From Acinetobacter geminorum (GTDB lineage Bacteria > Pseudomonadota > Gammaproteobacteria > Pseudomonadales > Moraxellaceae): DNA of 64,000 bases. The translations under genes were made by a program, and so were the position numbers. Below, one piece after another: positions 52,985 to 60,993 of this stretch (positions are counted from its first letter, which is position 1; each line of letters opens with the position of its first letter). The stretch covers positions 186,001 to 250,000 of the forward strand of contig NZ_JABELE010000002.1 in NCBI RefSeq assembly GCF_013009345.1, written 5' to 3'. The notes below the pieces were generated by a model. That model did no database searches and was not told where the DNA came from. It saw only the letters and a list, made by a program, of their open reading frames with translations.

Positions 52985-53611
52985 TTATTTTTTCACAGGA
53001 AGTAGTAAAACAGGGTCTTCAATATCGTACCCAGTTTCTTCTGGAATCCCCAGATATTTAACGACAACCAACCTCTTATTGTGTTTAGGCACGCTATAAT
53101 TTTGGGAAATTTTTATTGCTTTGGTGTAATGAACCGCAACATGGGTCTTACTTTGTAAAGACGGCGATTTTACAACATATTCTGTTTTATATTGCGTGAT
53201 CTTTCCTGAAGGATCAAACCAAGACGATACTTGATTCTGATGAGTTTTTAATGTTTGAATTTTTACGATCTTACTATTACTTACGACTAATGGGGTTAAA
53301 TTCTTTTTAATTTTATTTAGAGCTTTATCAAATGCTCTACTATCTTGATCATAATCAATCTTATGTGTTTTTGGATTGATATAGAGAGATTTAACTTCAA
53401 TCAGTTTATCAGGCGATTTACTATTTAATAGATAATAATAGAGTTGTGGTAGACGTCCTCGACCATCTTCATAGTGTCTTAATACATAAAGTTTCTTCTC
53501 TTTTTGCTGATAGCCCAATACTTCAATTTTTTGTCCACCGCCCACTGTCGCATAACTATGTGCGGATAAGGTAAGAATGGTGCTAAAAGTTAGAAATTTT
53601 AGAAATTTCAT
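52985..53611 (-). CDS. Exported protein of unknown function
   Basis: 208 residues with signal peptide MKFLKFLTFSTILTLSAHSY, then a beta/alpha soluble domain (KIEVLGYQQKEKKLYVLRHY, VVVKYLGIPEETGYDIE). No Cys. No family recognised. Likely periplasmic. Confidence 0.65.
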   Translation of the reverse strand: MKFLKFLTFSTILTLSAHSYATVGGGQKIEVLGYQQKEKKLYVLRHYEDGRGRLPQLYYYLLNSKSPDKLIEVKSLYINPKTHKIDYDQDSRAFDKALNKIKKNLTPLVVSNSKIVKIQTLKTHQNQVSSWFDPSGKITQYKTEYVVKSPSLQSKTHVAVHYTKAIKISQNYSVPKHNKRLVVVKYLGIPEETGYDIEDPVLLLPVKK

Positions 53612-53732
53612 GAGTTCATATCCGTGTGATCTGGTAACTATATTGTATAAATATCAATCAGATTAAAATGATATTTGAGTAAGTACTACTTGCTGTTTTT
53701 ATATTCTTTTGTACAGAAGTATAAAACTTAAA

Positions 53733-53752
53733 AAAGAGGCCGAAGCCTCTTT
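53733..53752. terminator. Terminator of the ethanolamine permease gene
   Basis: AAAGAGGC-CGAA-GCCTCTTT, with T or A runs on both sides; serves the minus-strand 53772 gene. Confidence 0.85.
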
Positions 53753-53771
53753 ATTTTTAACCCACTTAAAA

Positions 53772-55187
53772 TTAGTCATCAATCATGGCGAACTCTTGCT
53801 CAGGTGTGCCTTTCACTAAATGATGACGGCTATATAATAAGTAATAGAGTATAAATCCAACATAAATCAGCGCGGCCAATAACCAAACTTTTGGATTGAC
53901 CATTAAACCTGCAACTACAGCAACAGCAGCGAGAACCAAGGCAATACAAGACGTCCACATTCCACCAGGCGTTTTATACGGGCGTGGTAATTCAGGGCGA
54001 GACAAACGTAATTTGATATGTGAAAGCATCATCAACACATAAGAAATTGTTGCGCCGAATACAGCCATTAAAATGAGTAAGTCACCCTCACCTGTTAAAG
54101 AAAGTAAGAAGCCGATAATGCCCGGAATGATAATGGCCCAATATGGCGCTTTATTTTCATTGGTGAGCGATAAATTTTTTGGCAAATATCCCGCACGTGA
54201 CAATGCAAAAATCTGACGCGAATATGCATAAATAATTGAGAAGAAACTTGCGACCAGTCCAGCAAGACCTACAAAGTTAACAAAGCTCGCTAACCATGTG
54301 TGCTGACCATACACAGCAATGAGTGCGTCAACCAAAGGTGCCCCTGAATTTTTTAAAGCATTTGAACCCGCTGCACCTGCTCCCAAAAATAAGATTAAAA
54401 GTGCAAACGATGCCAATATCAACATTGAACCAATCAAACCTCGTGGCAATGAACGTACTGGATCTTTTGCTTCTTCGGCAGCCAGTGGCACCCCTTCAAC
54501 TGCAAGAAAAAACCAGATGGCATACGGTACTGCGGCCCATATTCCCATATAGCCAAACGGTAAAAAGCTACTTGCACCTGCATGAGAACTGACTGGAATA
54601 TCAAATAAACGCGCACTTTCAAAATGTGGAAGCATCGCAACAATGAATACGACCAGTGCAATACAAGCAACGGCGGTAATTCCAAACATGATTTTAAGTG
54701 CTTCACCTGCACCTTTCAGATGAATACCCATAAAAACTAAATAACAAATTAGATAAACAGCCCAGCCTCCAATTCCAAAGAGTGATTCGCAATAAGAACC
54801 GATAAATACGGCAATGGCAGCAGGTGCAATTGCATATTCAATTAAAATCGCAGTCCCTGTGAGGTAACCTCCAAAAGGACCAAATGCAACGCGGGCAAAA
54901 CTATAGCCACCGCCAGCGGTAGGTAACATCGTCGACATCTCAGACATTACAAAGCTCATGCAGAGATACATAAACGCAACGATGACTGTTGCAATAAAGA
55001 GTCCTCCCCAGCCACCTTGTGCCAGCCCAAAATTCCAACCTGCAAAGTCACCCGAAATGACGTAAGAAACACCCAGCCCCACTAAAAGTAACCAACCTAC
55101 TGCCCCCTTTTTTAACTGACGTTTTGCAAAATACTCTGCGTCCTGTTGTAGAGCACCCACATCTACGCTTAATTCTGACTCTTTCAT
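53772..55187 (-). CDS. eat: APC-family amino-acid/ethanolamine permease
   Basis: 471 residues, about twelve helices. TM1 region WLLLVGLGVSYVISGDFAGW, and FVMSEMSTMLPTAGGGYSF with the APC-type Gly-rich loop, FFLAVEGVPLAAEEAKDPVR in TM6. The GDFAGWNFGL stretch is typical of the ethanolamine permease (Eat) subgroup. Divergent from an APH-type kinase gene, which supports an amino-alcohol substrate. Confidence 0.85.
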   Translation of the reverse strand: MKESELSVDVGALQQDAEYFAKRQLKKGAVGWLLLVGLGVSYVISGDFAGWNFGLAQGGWGGLFIATVIVAFMYLCMSFVMSEMSTMLPTAGGGYSFARVAFGPFGGYLTGTAILIEYAIAPAAIAVFIGSYCESLFGIGGWAVYLICYLVFMGIHLKGAGEALKIMFGITAVACIALVVFIVAMLPHFESARLFDIPVSSHAGASSFLPFGYMGIWAAVPYAIWFFLAVEGVPLAAEEAKDPVRSLPRGLIGSMLILASFALLILFLGAGAAGSNALKNSGAPLVDALIAVYGQHTWLASFVNFVGLAGLVASFFSIIYAYSRQIFALSRAGYLPKNLSLTNENKAPYWAIIIPGIIGFLLSLTGEGDLLILMAVFGATISYVLMMLSHIKLRLSRPELPRPYKTPGGMWTSCIALVLAAVAVVAGLMVNPKVWLLAALIYVGFILYYLLYSRHHLVKGTPEQEFAMIDD

Positions 55188-55368
55188 TGTCGTATTGCCT
55201 TATCGACTAAATTTACAACACCAATAGTTGCGCAAAAGATATTCATAAAACTTGACAGCAAAACATCTCCCCGACCACTTGAAGTCAAGTTGATTCATTT
55301 TTTCTTTTATAAGATCGACGGCATCTCAACACAGAACGTGTTTAAAAATTAAATTGAGGAGTTGGGTT

Positions 55369-56370
55369 ATGTCTGTAGAACAAAATGAATTTTTAAGCCA
55401 AGTTCAATTACAAATACTGGCAGAACAAGCAATTAAGCAATATCCCTCGGAATATCAAGGACAGGTCAAACTGCTGTGTCAGTCTGAAAATGCAACCTTT
55501 CAGATTTCAACTGGTTCTACCCGATATGCGCTTCGAATTCACCGTCCCAACTACCACAGCAAACTCGATATACAAAGCGAGCTTGAATGGTTAGATGCTT
55601 TAAATGCGAGTGGTATTCAAGTTCCTGTTGCGATTGCAGATCAATCAGGTGAGCGTGTCATTACTTTAAAACTATCGAATGATATTTATCGTTATGCAGT
55701 CCTTTTCAACTGGGTTGAGGGCGATATGCCGACTGTTGAAGTTGACCCCACTGCATTTGAGCAATTAGGGCAAATTACCGCAAAGTTGCACGTACATAGT
55801 AAGACATGGCAAGCGCCTGAAAACTTTCAACGTATTGTGTGGAATCATGAAACCATGATCGGTGCGGATGGACACTGGGGAAACTGGAAAAATGCACCTC
55901 ACTTGAGACAACAAGACCACAGCGTTATTGAAGAAGCCATTGTACAAATTTCGAAAGATTTAAATTTCTTTGGTAAAACCCAAGAACGCTATGGCCTGAT
56001 TCATGCCGATTTGCGTTTAACCAATTTATTACTACAACAAGAACGTATCGGTGTGATCGATTTTGATGACTGCGGAATGAGCTGGTTTATGCATGATCTC
56101 GCCGCTGCGATTAGCTTCAATGAACATTATGCAAATGCACCTCATTGGGTTGATTACTGGTTAAAAGGCTACGAGCGCGTAGGTCATATTCAGTCTGAAG
56201 AATATGAAATGATCCCAACTTTTATCATGCAACGCCGCATTCAAATGATGGCTTGGAATGGTTCTCACGCACAAACAGAAATGGCTCAAAGTCTTGGTGA
56301 TCAATGGTCCAATGAAACTGTGCGTCTTTGTAAAAAATATCTAAACGGTCAAATGCCTGTAGGAATTTGA
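55369..56370 (+). CDS. APH-family kinase (amino-alcohol or hydroxylysine type)
   Basis: 333 residues from the ATG at 55369 (GAGGAG 8 bases upstream). Catalytic loop HADLRLTN near 212 and metal site IDFDDCG near 230 are the aminoglycoside-phosphotransferase fold. Related kinases act on homoserine, hydroxylysine or ethanolamine. Neighbours (amino-alcohol permease, PLP enzyme with phospho-lyase likeness) suggest it phosphorylates an amino alcohol for later elimination (inference). Confidence 0.8.
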   Translation: MSVEQNEFLSQVQLQILAEQAIKQYPSEYQGQVKLLCQSENATFQISTGSTRYALRIHRPNYHSKLDIQSELEWLDALNASGIQVPVAIADQSGERVITLKLSNDIYRYAVLFNWVEGDMPTVEVDPTAFEQLGQITAKLHVHSKTWQAPENFQRIVWNHETMIGADGHWGNWKNAPHLRQQDHSVIEEAIVQISKDLNFFGKTQERYGLIHADLRLTNLLLQQERIGVIDFDDCGMSWFMHDLAAAISFNEHYANAPHWVDYWLKGYERVGHIQSEEYEMIPTFIMQRRIQMMAWNGSHAQTEMAQSLGDQWSNETVRLCKKYLNGQMPVGI

Positions 56371-56444
56371 AAAGTGGTTTAGATCGCTTTTCTTCATTTT
56401 CAATTTTTAGTTTTTAAATTTTATAGAATTTAAAGGAAGGGTTT

Positions 56445-57770
56445 ATGCAAGCTACCCATCAACTGAGCAAAGTTGCCAAAACACTATTACTCACCAGTAG
56501 TCTGGCAAGTATGATTGCTCTAAGCGCATGTAACTACAGCCCTATACAAAATACATCTCCCGCAGTCGCTATTCCCAAAAAGGAATATATACAAAAAGGT
56601 CAATGGGACGCTTTTAACTTTGACCAACTTAATCAATTAATTGCTACCTATGGAAAAGATAGCCCTAACTATAACCCTGAAAAACGCCCATATATTGTCA
56701 CTGACTTTGACAATACTTCGGTATTTTTAGACATCGAAGAAGCAACGTTAATTTATCAGCTTGAACATTTAGCATTTAATGTCACGCCAGAGCAGCTTAA
56801 TCAGATTATTCGTAAAGGAATCAGCTCGCAAAATTTTGAAGCAGCCTACAACAACCAGCAAGGCCAAGCTGTCAATATTGATAAAATTGCCCCAGATATT
56901 ATTGCCAGCTATACATGGCTTTATCACCACTATAGCGGTCTAAAAGGTAAGCAAAGTCTGGATCAAATTAAACAAGATCCGCATTATCTCGATTTCATTA
57001 CTAAAATGAGATATCTATATGCGGCGATTGGAGACACGTTTGACCATGAAGTTGCATATCCGTGGGTCACTTATTTATTTACTGGGCTTACCGAACAACA
57101 AGTCCGTAATTTGGTGAAAGCAACGGTGGCTTGGCAAATGCAGCAACCGATTGGACCCGTGACATGGACCTCTCCCGCTGCACTTTCGGGTCAAGCAGGC
57201 GTTGTGAAAACCACTTGGGAAAATGGTTTAAGACCATACCGTGAAATGCAAAATCTATTTAAGGCCTTTCAGGATAATGGCATTGATGTCTATGTCTGTT
57301 CGGCATCTTTTATTGATGTGATTAAGGAAATTATTTCTAATCCAGAGATTGGCTATAACATTAATGAAAAAAATGCCTACGCCATGGAGTTAGAACGAGA
57401 TGCACAAAATCGAATTTTACCTGAGTTTCGTCATGGCTATGCGCAAACTCAAGGTAAAGGCAAAACTGCAACCATCCAGCGTTTTTTAATCTCTAAATAT
57501 GGTTACGGACCAATTTTTATCGCAGGTGACAGTGAAGGCGATCAAAATATGATGCAAGATTTTGCAACGACTCAGAAGGTTCTGATTATTAATCGATTAC
57601 GCAGCCCAAGTTCAGATATCGGCAAGTTTTCTCAGCAGGCTGTACAGGGCTATGGTCAAGCCAATACTAAGTTTTTACTACAGGGCCGCGATGCCAATAC
57701 AGGTCAATTTAGACCTTCAATGGCCAGTTTAAGTTATGGTGCGCAAACGGCAAAAACTACAAAAAATTAG
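56445..57770 (+). CDS. Periplasmic HAD phosphatase (phosphorylcholine phosphatase-like)
   Basis: 441 residues. A lipobox-like ALSAC (Cys at 29) and long signal anchor place it outside the cytoplasm. HAD motif I is DFDNTS (nucleophile Asp87), motif IV is GDSEGDQNMM near 366. The DxDNT form and periplasmic site resemble Pseudomonas PchP, which hydrolyses phosphocholine and phosphoethanolamine; releasing ethanolamine for the adjacent permease fits. Lies 74 bases after the kinase gene, likely co-transcribed. Confidence 0.75.
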   Translation: MQATHQLSKVAKTLLLTSSLASMIALSACNYSPIQNTSPAVAIPKKEYIQKGQWDAFNFDQLNQLIATYGKDSPNYNPEKRPYIVTDFDNTSVFLDIEEATLIYQLEHLAFNVTPEQLNQIIRKGISSQNFEAAYNNQQGQAVNIDKIAPDIIASYTWLYHHYSGLKGKQSLDQIKQDPHYLDFITKMRYLYAAIGDTFDHEVAYPWVTYLFTGLTEQQVRNLVKATVAWQMQQPIGPVTWTSPAALSGQAGVVKTTWENGLRPYREMQNLFKAFQDNGIDVYVCSASFIDVIKEIISNPEIGYNINEKNAYAMELERDAQNRILPEFRHGYAQTQGKGKTATIQRFLISKYGYGPIFIAGDSEGDQNMMQDFATTQKVLIINRLRSPSSDIGKFSQQAVQGYGQANTKFLLQGRDANTGQFRPSMASLSYGAQTAKTTKN

Positions 57771-57783
57771 TATTTCACTTATT

Positions 57784-57819
57784 TTCTCATGCCTACAATA
57801 CATGTTGTATGCATGAGAA
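57784..57819 (+). other. Transcript-end hairpin
   Basis: TTCTCATGC...GCATGAGAA (9 bp) with an inner TACAA/TTGTA stem. No T tract follows. Confidence 0.6.
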
Positions 57820-58055
57820 GCTGCTTAATTTCTTGTTTTAGTTCTGCCCTTTTTGCCTATCTCTAATGCATTTTCTGCCTTCTTTTAGTTCGCTACCCAA
57901 CCTAAAGATATCTTCTTAAAGAATCAAACCTGAAACTTAAAACAGCAACACATAAACCATTATTTTATAAATACTTTTAACCACACAAAATCATGGACGT
58001 AAGCAAAAACTGGTATGGCTTTTGCTTAATATAATAATAGTTAGGAATAAATATC

Positions 58056-59102
58056 ATGAGACTTGACATGTTACATCTCAATCCAGCTCATCTTGTCGAT
58101 TCAAATATGTGTAATCAAGGTGTATTGTCTGCAGCCGCCTCTGGATTAAGCGAGTTTATTCATCAAAAAGGTGCAGATGTTGATCGTGTTTTAGGAATTA
58201 GTGGTATTAATCCTGAACTTCTAGTCAGCCCAACTTTGAGCTTACAACTACCCAATTATTGCAAGGTGCTAGAACAGGCGGCATTGGTTTCAGGTTGTGA
58301 TAATTTTGGTCTGCATTATGGTCAACAGTTTCAACCGAAATCATTAGGGCTTATTGGTTACATCGGTCTTTGCTCAAACACATTAGAGTCTGCACTCATG
58401 AACATGACCAATAACTTTTATTTGCATCAGAAAGATACCCTCAATCGAATGGTCGATTTAGGAGATAGCTGGCGCATAGATTATCAGGTTCAACACGGCG
58501 CGATTTTAACTCGTCGCCAAGATGCAGAACTGACTATGGGCATGTTTATGAATGTGATCCGTGAAGTGATGGGTCCTCATTATTCACCACGCGCGATTCA
58601 CTTTGAGCATACTCGACCTGAATTCTGGCAAGAACATAGCAAATTATTTAATGCGCCTGTTTATTTTGATCAGCCTTTTAACTCCATCATCATTTCAAAA
58701 AAAGACGTCCAGCATACTATGCCGGGCCGTGATTCTATTTTATTAACAGTGATTCTAGATACATTGCACCTACTCAATCGCGCTTCACCAAGTCAATGTC
58801 TTGCAGATCAGGTCCGTTCTCACATACAACTTGAACTCAGTGAAGGTGAACCAAACCTTGAAAAAATCGCTCATGATATTGGTTTAAGTAGTTGCACCCT
58901 TACCCGCCGTTTAAAAACTGAAGGACTGACCTTTACCCATTTAGTCGATCAGGTCCGTTGTGAGTTGGCCGAGCATTATATTAAACAGAAAAATATTCCA
59001 ATTTCAGAAATGGCATTCTTATTAGGTTATTCAGAAGTAAGCGCATTGTCTCGTGCGTTTAAACGCTGGTTTGGTGTTACACCCCGTCAATTAAGACACT
59101 AA
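58056..59102 (+). CDS. AraC-family transcriptional regulator
   Basis: 348 residues. N-terminal ligand domain of the ArgR/OruR-like group; C-terminal double helix-turn-helix IAHDIGLSSCTLTRRLKTEG and ISEMAFLLGYSEVSALSRAF, with GVTPRQLRH at the end. It lies between the kinase/phosphatase unit and the PLP enzyme gene, so it likely controls that pathway. Terminator follows directly. Confidence 0.9.
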   Translation: MRLDMLHLNPAHLVDSNMCNQGVLSAAASGLSEFIHQKGADVDRVLGISGINPELLVSPTLSLQLPNYCKVLEQAALVSGCDNFGLHYGQQFQPKSLGLIGYIGLCSNTLESALMNMTNNFYLHQKDTLNRMVDLGDSWRIDYQVQHGAILTRRQDAELTMGMFMNVIREVMGPHYSPRAIHFEHTRPEFWQEHSKLFNAPVYFDQPFNSIIISKKDVQHTMPGRDSILLTVILDTLHLLNRASPSQCLADQVRSHIQLELSEGEPNLEKIAHDIGLSSCTLTRRLKTEGLTFTHLVDQVRCELAEHYIKQKNIPISEMAFLLGYSEVSALSRAFKRWFGVTPRQLRH

Positions 59103-59116
59103 AACATCACAAATAC

Positions 59117-59141
59117 AGGCCTTGAATAAAGGCCTTTTATT
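59117..59141 (+). terminator. Rho-independent terminator
   Basis: AGGCCTT-GAATA-AAGGCCT followed by TTTAT. Ends the AraC gene. Confidence 0.85.
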
Positions 59142-59190
59142 ATTTAAGTAATTCAAGATATCTTCTAAAGATGCATAAGATATTAACAAT

Positions 59191-59237
59191 AAAATACCCC
59201 TCAAATTAGATTTAACATCCAACTTGAAGGGTATTTT
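59191..59237 (-). terminator. Terminator of the PLP enzyme gene
   Basis: AAAATACCC-C-TCAA and TTGAAGGGTATTTT; T run on both strands. Thirteen bases after the stop codon at 59250. Confidence 0.75.
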
Positions 59238-59249
59238 TTATAGAAGGTC

Positions 59250-60590
59250 TTACTTTAATTTTGTTAAGGCTTGATCTAAAGCACCGACTAACCAATCGAT
59301 ATCTTTTGTTTGGAAAGCCAGAGGTGGGCGCAGTTTCAATACATTGCCATAAGGACCTGCAACTGAGGTTAAAACTCGATGAGTATTTCTGAGCTCTTCA
59401 ATAAGGTTCAAAGCCAATGCTTTATTCGGTTCTTTTGTGCCTCTATCTTTAACCAGTTCAAATCCTATAAACAGACCAGCGCCACGGACATCACCCACCA
59501 CTTCATGTTTGTCCATAAGCTTAGTGAGTTCTTTTAGAAGTAGCCCTCCCACATATTTACTATGGGTTTGCAATTCTTCTTCCTGAATGACTTTAAGTAC
59601 AGCCTGTGCCGCCGCCATAGAAACAGGATTACCGCCAAAGGTATTAAAATATGGAATTTTATCGCTGAAAGCAGCAAGGACTTCACTCTTAGCTAAAAGC
59701 CCTGACACAGGGACACCATTACCCATTGGCTTACCTGTGGTAATTACATCAGGAACAACGTTGTGACGGCCAAAGCCCCAGAAAGCGTCGCCAGTGCGAG
59801 CGAAACCCGGTTGTACCTCATCAGCAATAAAGATTCCCCCATTGGCATGCACGACATCAACCGCTTTTTGTAAGAACCCAACAGGATTAGGCATCACACC
59901 ATCAGAAGAAAATATGGAGTCCGCTAAAAAACCTGCAAACTTGATGCCTTTTGCGTTCATATCGTCAATTTGCTGTTGAATCTGCTGTGCGAACCATTCA
60001 CCTAAATCATCAGTTTGAATCCGATAATAATCAGGTGCCGGAACTAGGCGAGTTGTATCATCTAAAGGTTGTTCAGTTCCAAGTGCTGGAGAACATCCTG
60101 AGGTTAAACTACTGGTCCCATGATAGGCTTCTTGAGACACAATAATTCCTGTGCCACCGCTATATTCGCGGGCAATACGAATCGCTAAATCATTCGCTTC
60201 CGAACCTGTACACATATACATGGCACGGTCAATTTCATCGGGAGTGGTTTGTAAGAGTTCTTCGGTATAATCCAAAATATTTTCATGTAAATAACGGGTA
60301 TGGGTATTGAGCATTTTCATTTGCTCATTCACCGCTTCAATGACCGCAGGATGACAATGACCAATGCTGGCAACATTGTTGTAAACATCCAGATATTGAT
60401 GACCTGCTGCATCCCATAAATATTGCCCCTGACCTTTCACCAGATGCACGGGATTACGATAAAACAAGCGATAGGACTCACCTAAAATTTTATTTCTTTT
60501 ATCTGTCAGTTTTCGGGTAGCATGATCCAGCTCAGCAGCATGTTCTGGACGAAAGCTATTGGTATCCATAATGGTTGAACGCGTACCCAT
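59250..60590 (-). CDS. Class-III PLP enzyme, likely phospho-lyase type
   Basis: 446 residues of the class-III aminotransferase fold. PLP Lys lies in TTGKPMGNGVPVSGLL near 285; EANDLAIRIAREYSGG and FIADEVQPGF are cofactor segments. The GKPMGNG loop is that of ethanolamine-phosphate or 5-phosphohydroxylysine phospho-lyases (AGXT2L group) rather than plain omega-transaminases. With the APH kinase and permease this would convert a phosphorylated amino alcohol to an aldehyde, ammonia and phosphate. AGAGGAG precedes the ATG. Confidence 0.75.
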   Translation of the reverse strand: MGTRSTIMDTNSFRPEHAAELDHATRKLTDKRNKILGESYRLFYRNPVHLVKGQGQYLWDAAGHQYLDVYNNVASIGHCHPAVIEAVNEQMKMLNTHTRYLHENILDYTEELLQTTPDEIDRAMYMCTGSEANDLAIRIAREYSGGTGIIVSQEAYHGTSSLTSGCSPALGTEQPLDDTTRLVPAPDYYRIQTDDLGEWFAQQIQQQIDDMNAKGIKFAGFLADSIFSSDGVMPNPVGFLQKAVDVVHANGGIFIADEVQPGFARTGDAFWGFGRHNVVPDVITTGKPMGNGVPVSGLLAKSEVLAAFSDKIPYFNTFGGNPVSMAAAQAVLKVIQEEELQTHSKYVGGLLLKELTKLMDKHEVVGDVRGAGLFIGFELVKDRGTKEPNKALALNLIEELRNTHRVLTSVAGPYGNVLKLRPPLAFQTKDIDWLVGALDQALTKLK

Positions 60591-60993
60591 GAATGACTCC
60601 TCTATTTATATTCAGCATACTTTTGCACAAGACAATGACTGACGTAGGCAATTCATACGCTGATTCAACATATTTCAGTATTTGATTGAAGTTACGCAAA
60701 CCATATTGCTTAAGTATGTTGAAAAAAACTTGACCTCAGACCACTTAAGCCACAATTTGAAGTCAACTTATTGGTCTTATATTTCAGAGCTTCACTACTC
60801 TTTTTTTCAATAACTCAAATTTGTTACCATTACACATCTGGAGTGACTCCAATTCGCTTTATACTATGGATGCCAATTTTCAAAGTTCATCCAGTTGTGT
60901 TCTTTTCTTGAATGACATTCATTTTTAAAAGACTTGAAATTGGTTAGATGACCAAACGTAAAATATTACTGATTTTTTAAGGGTTTAATACGC
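60591..60993. other. Divergent promoter region (PLP enzyme and mutS)
   Basis: About 400 bases. A TTGAAA...TAAAAT pair (about 60936-60966) with an overlong spacer may precede mutS. TATTGGTC/TTCCAATT-like stretches are not distinctive. No coding frame. Confidence 0.4.
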
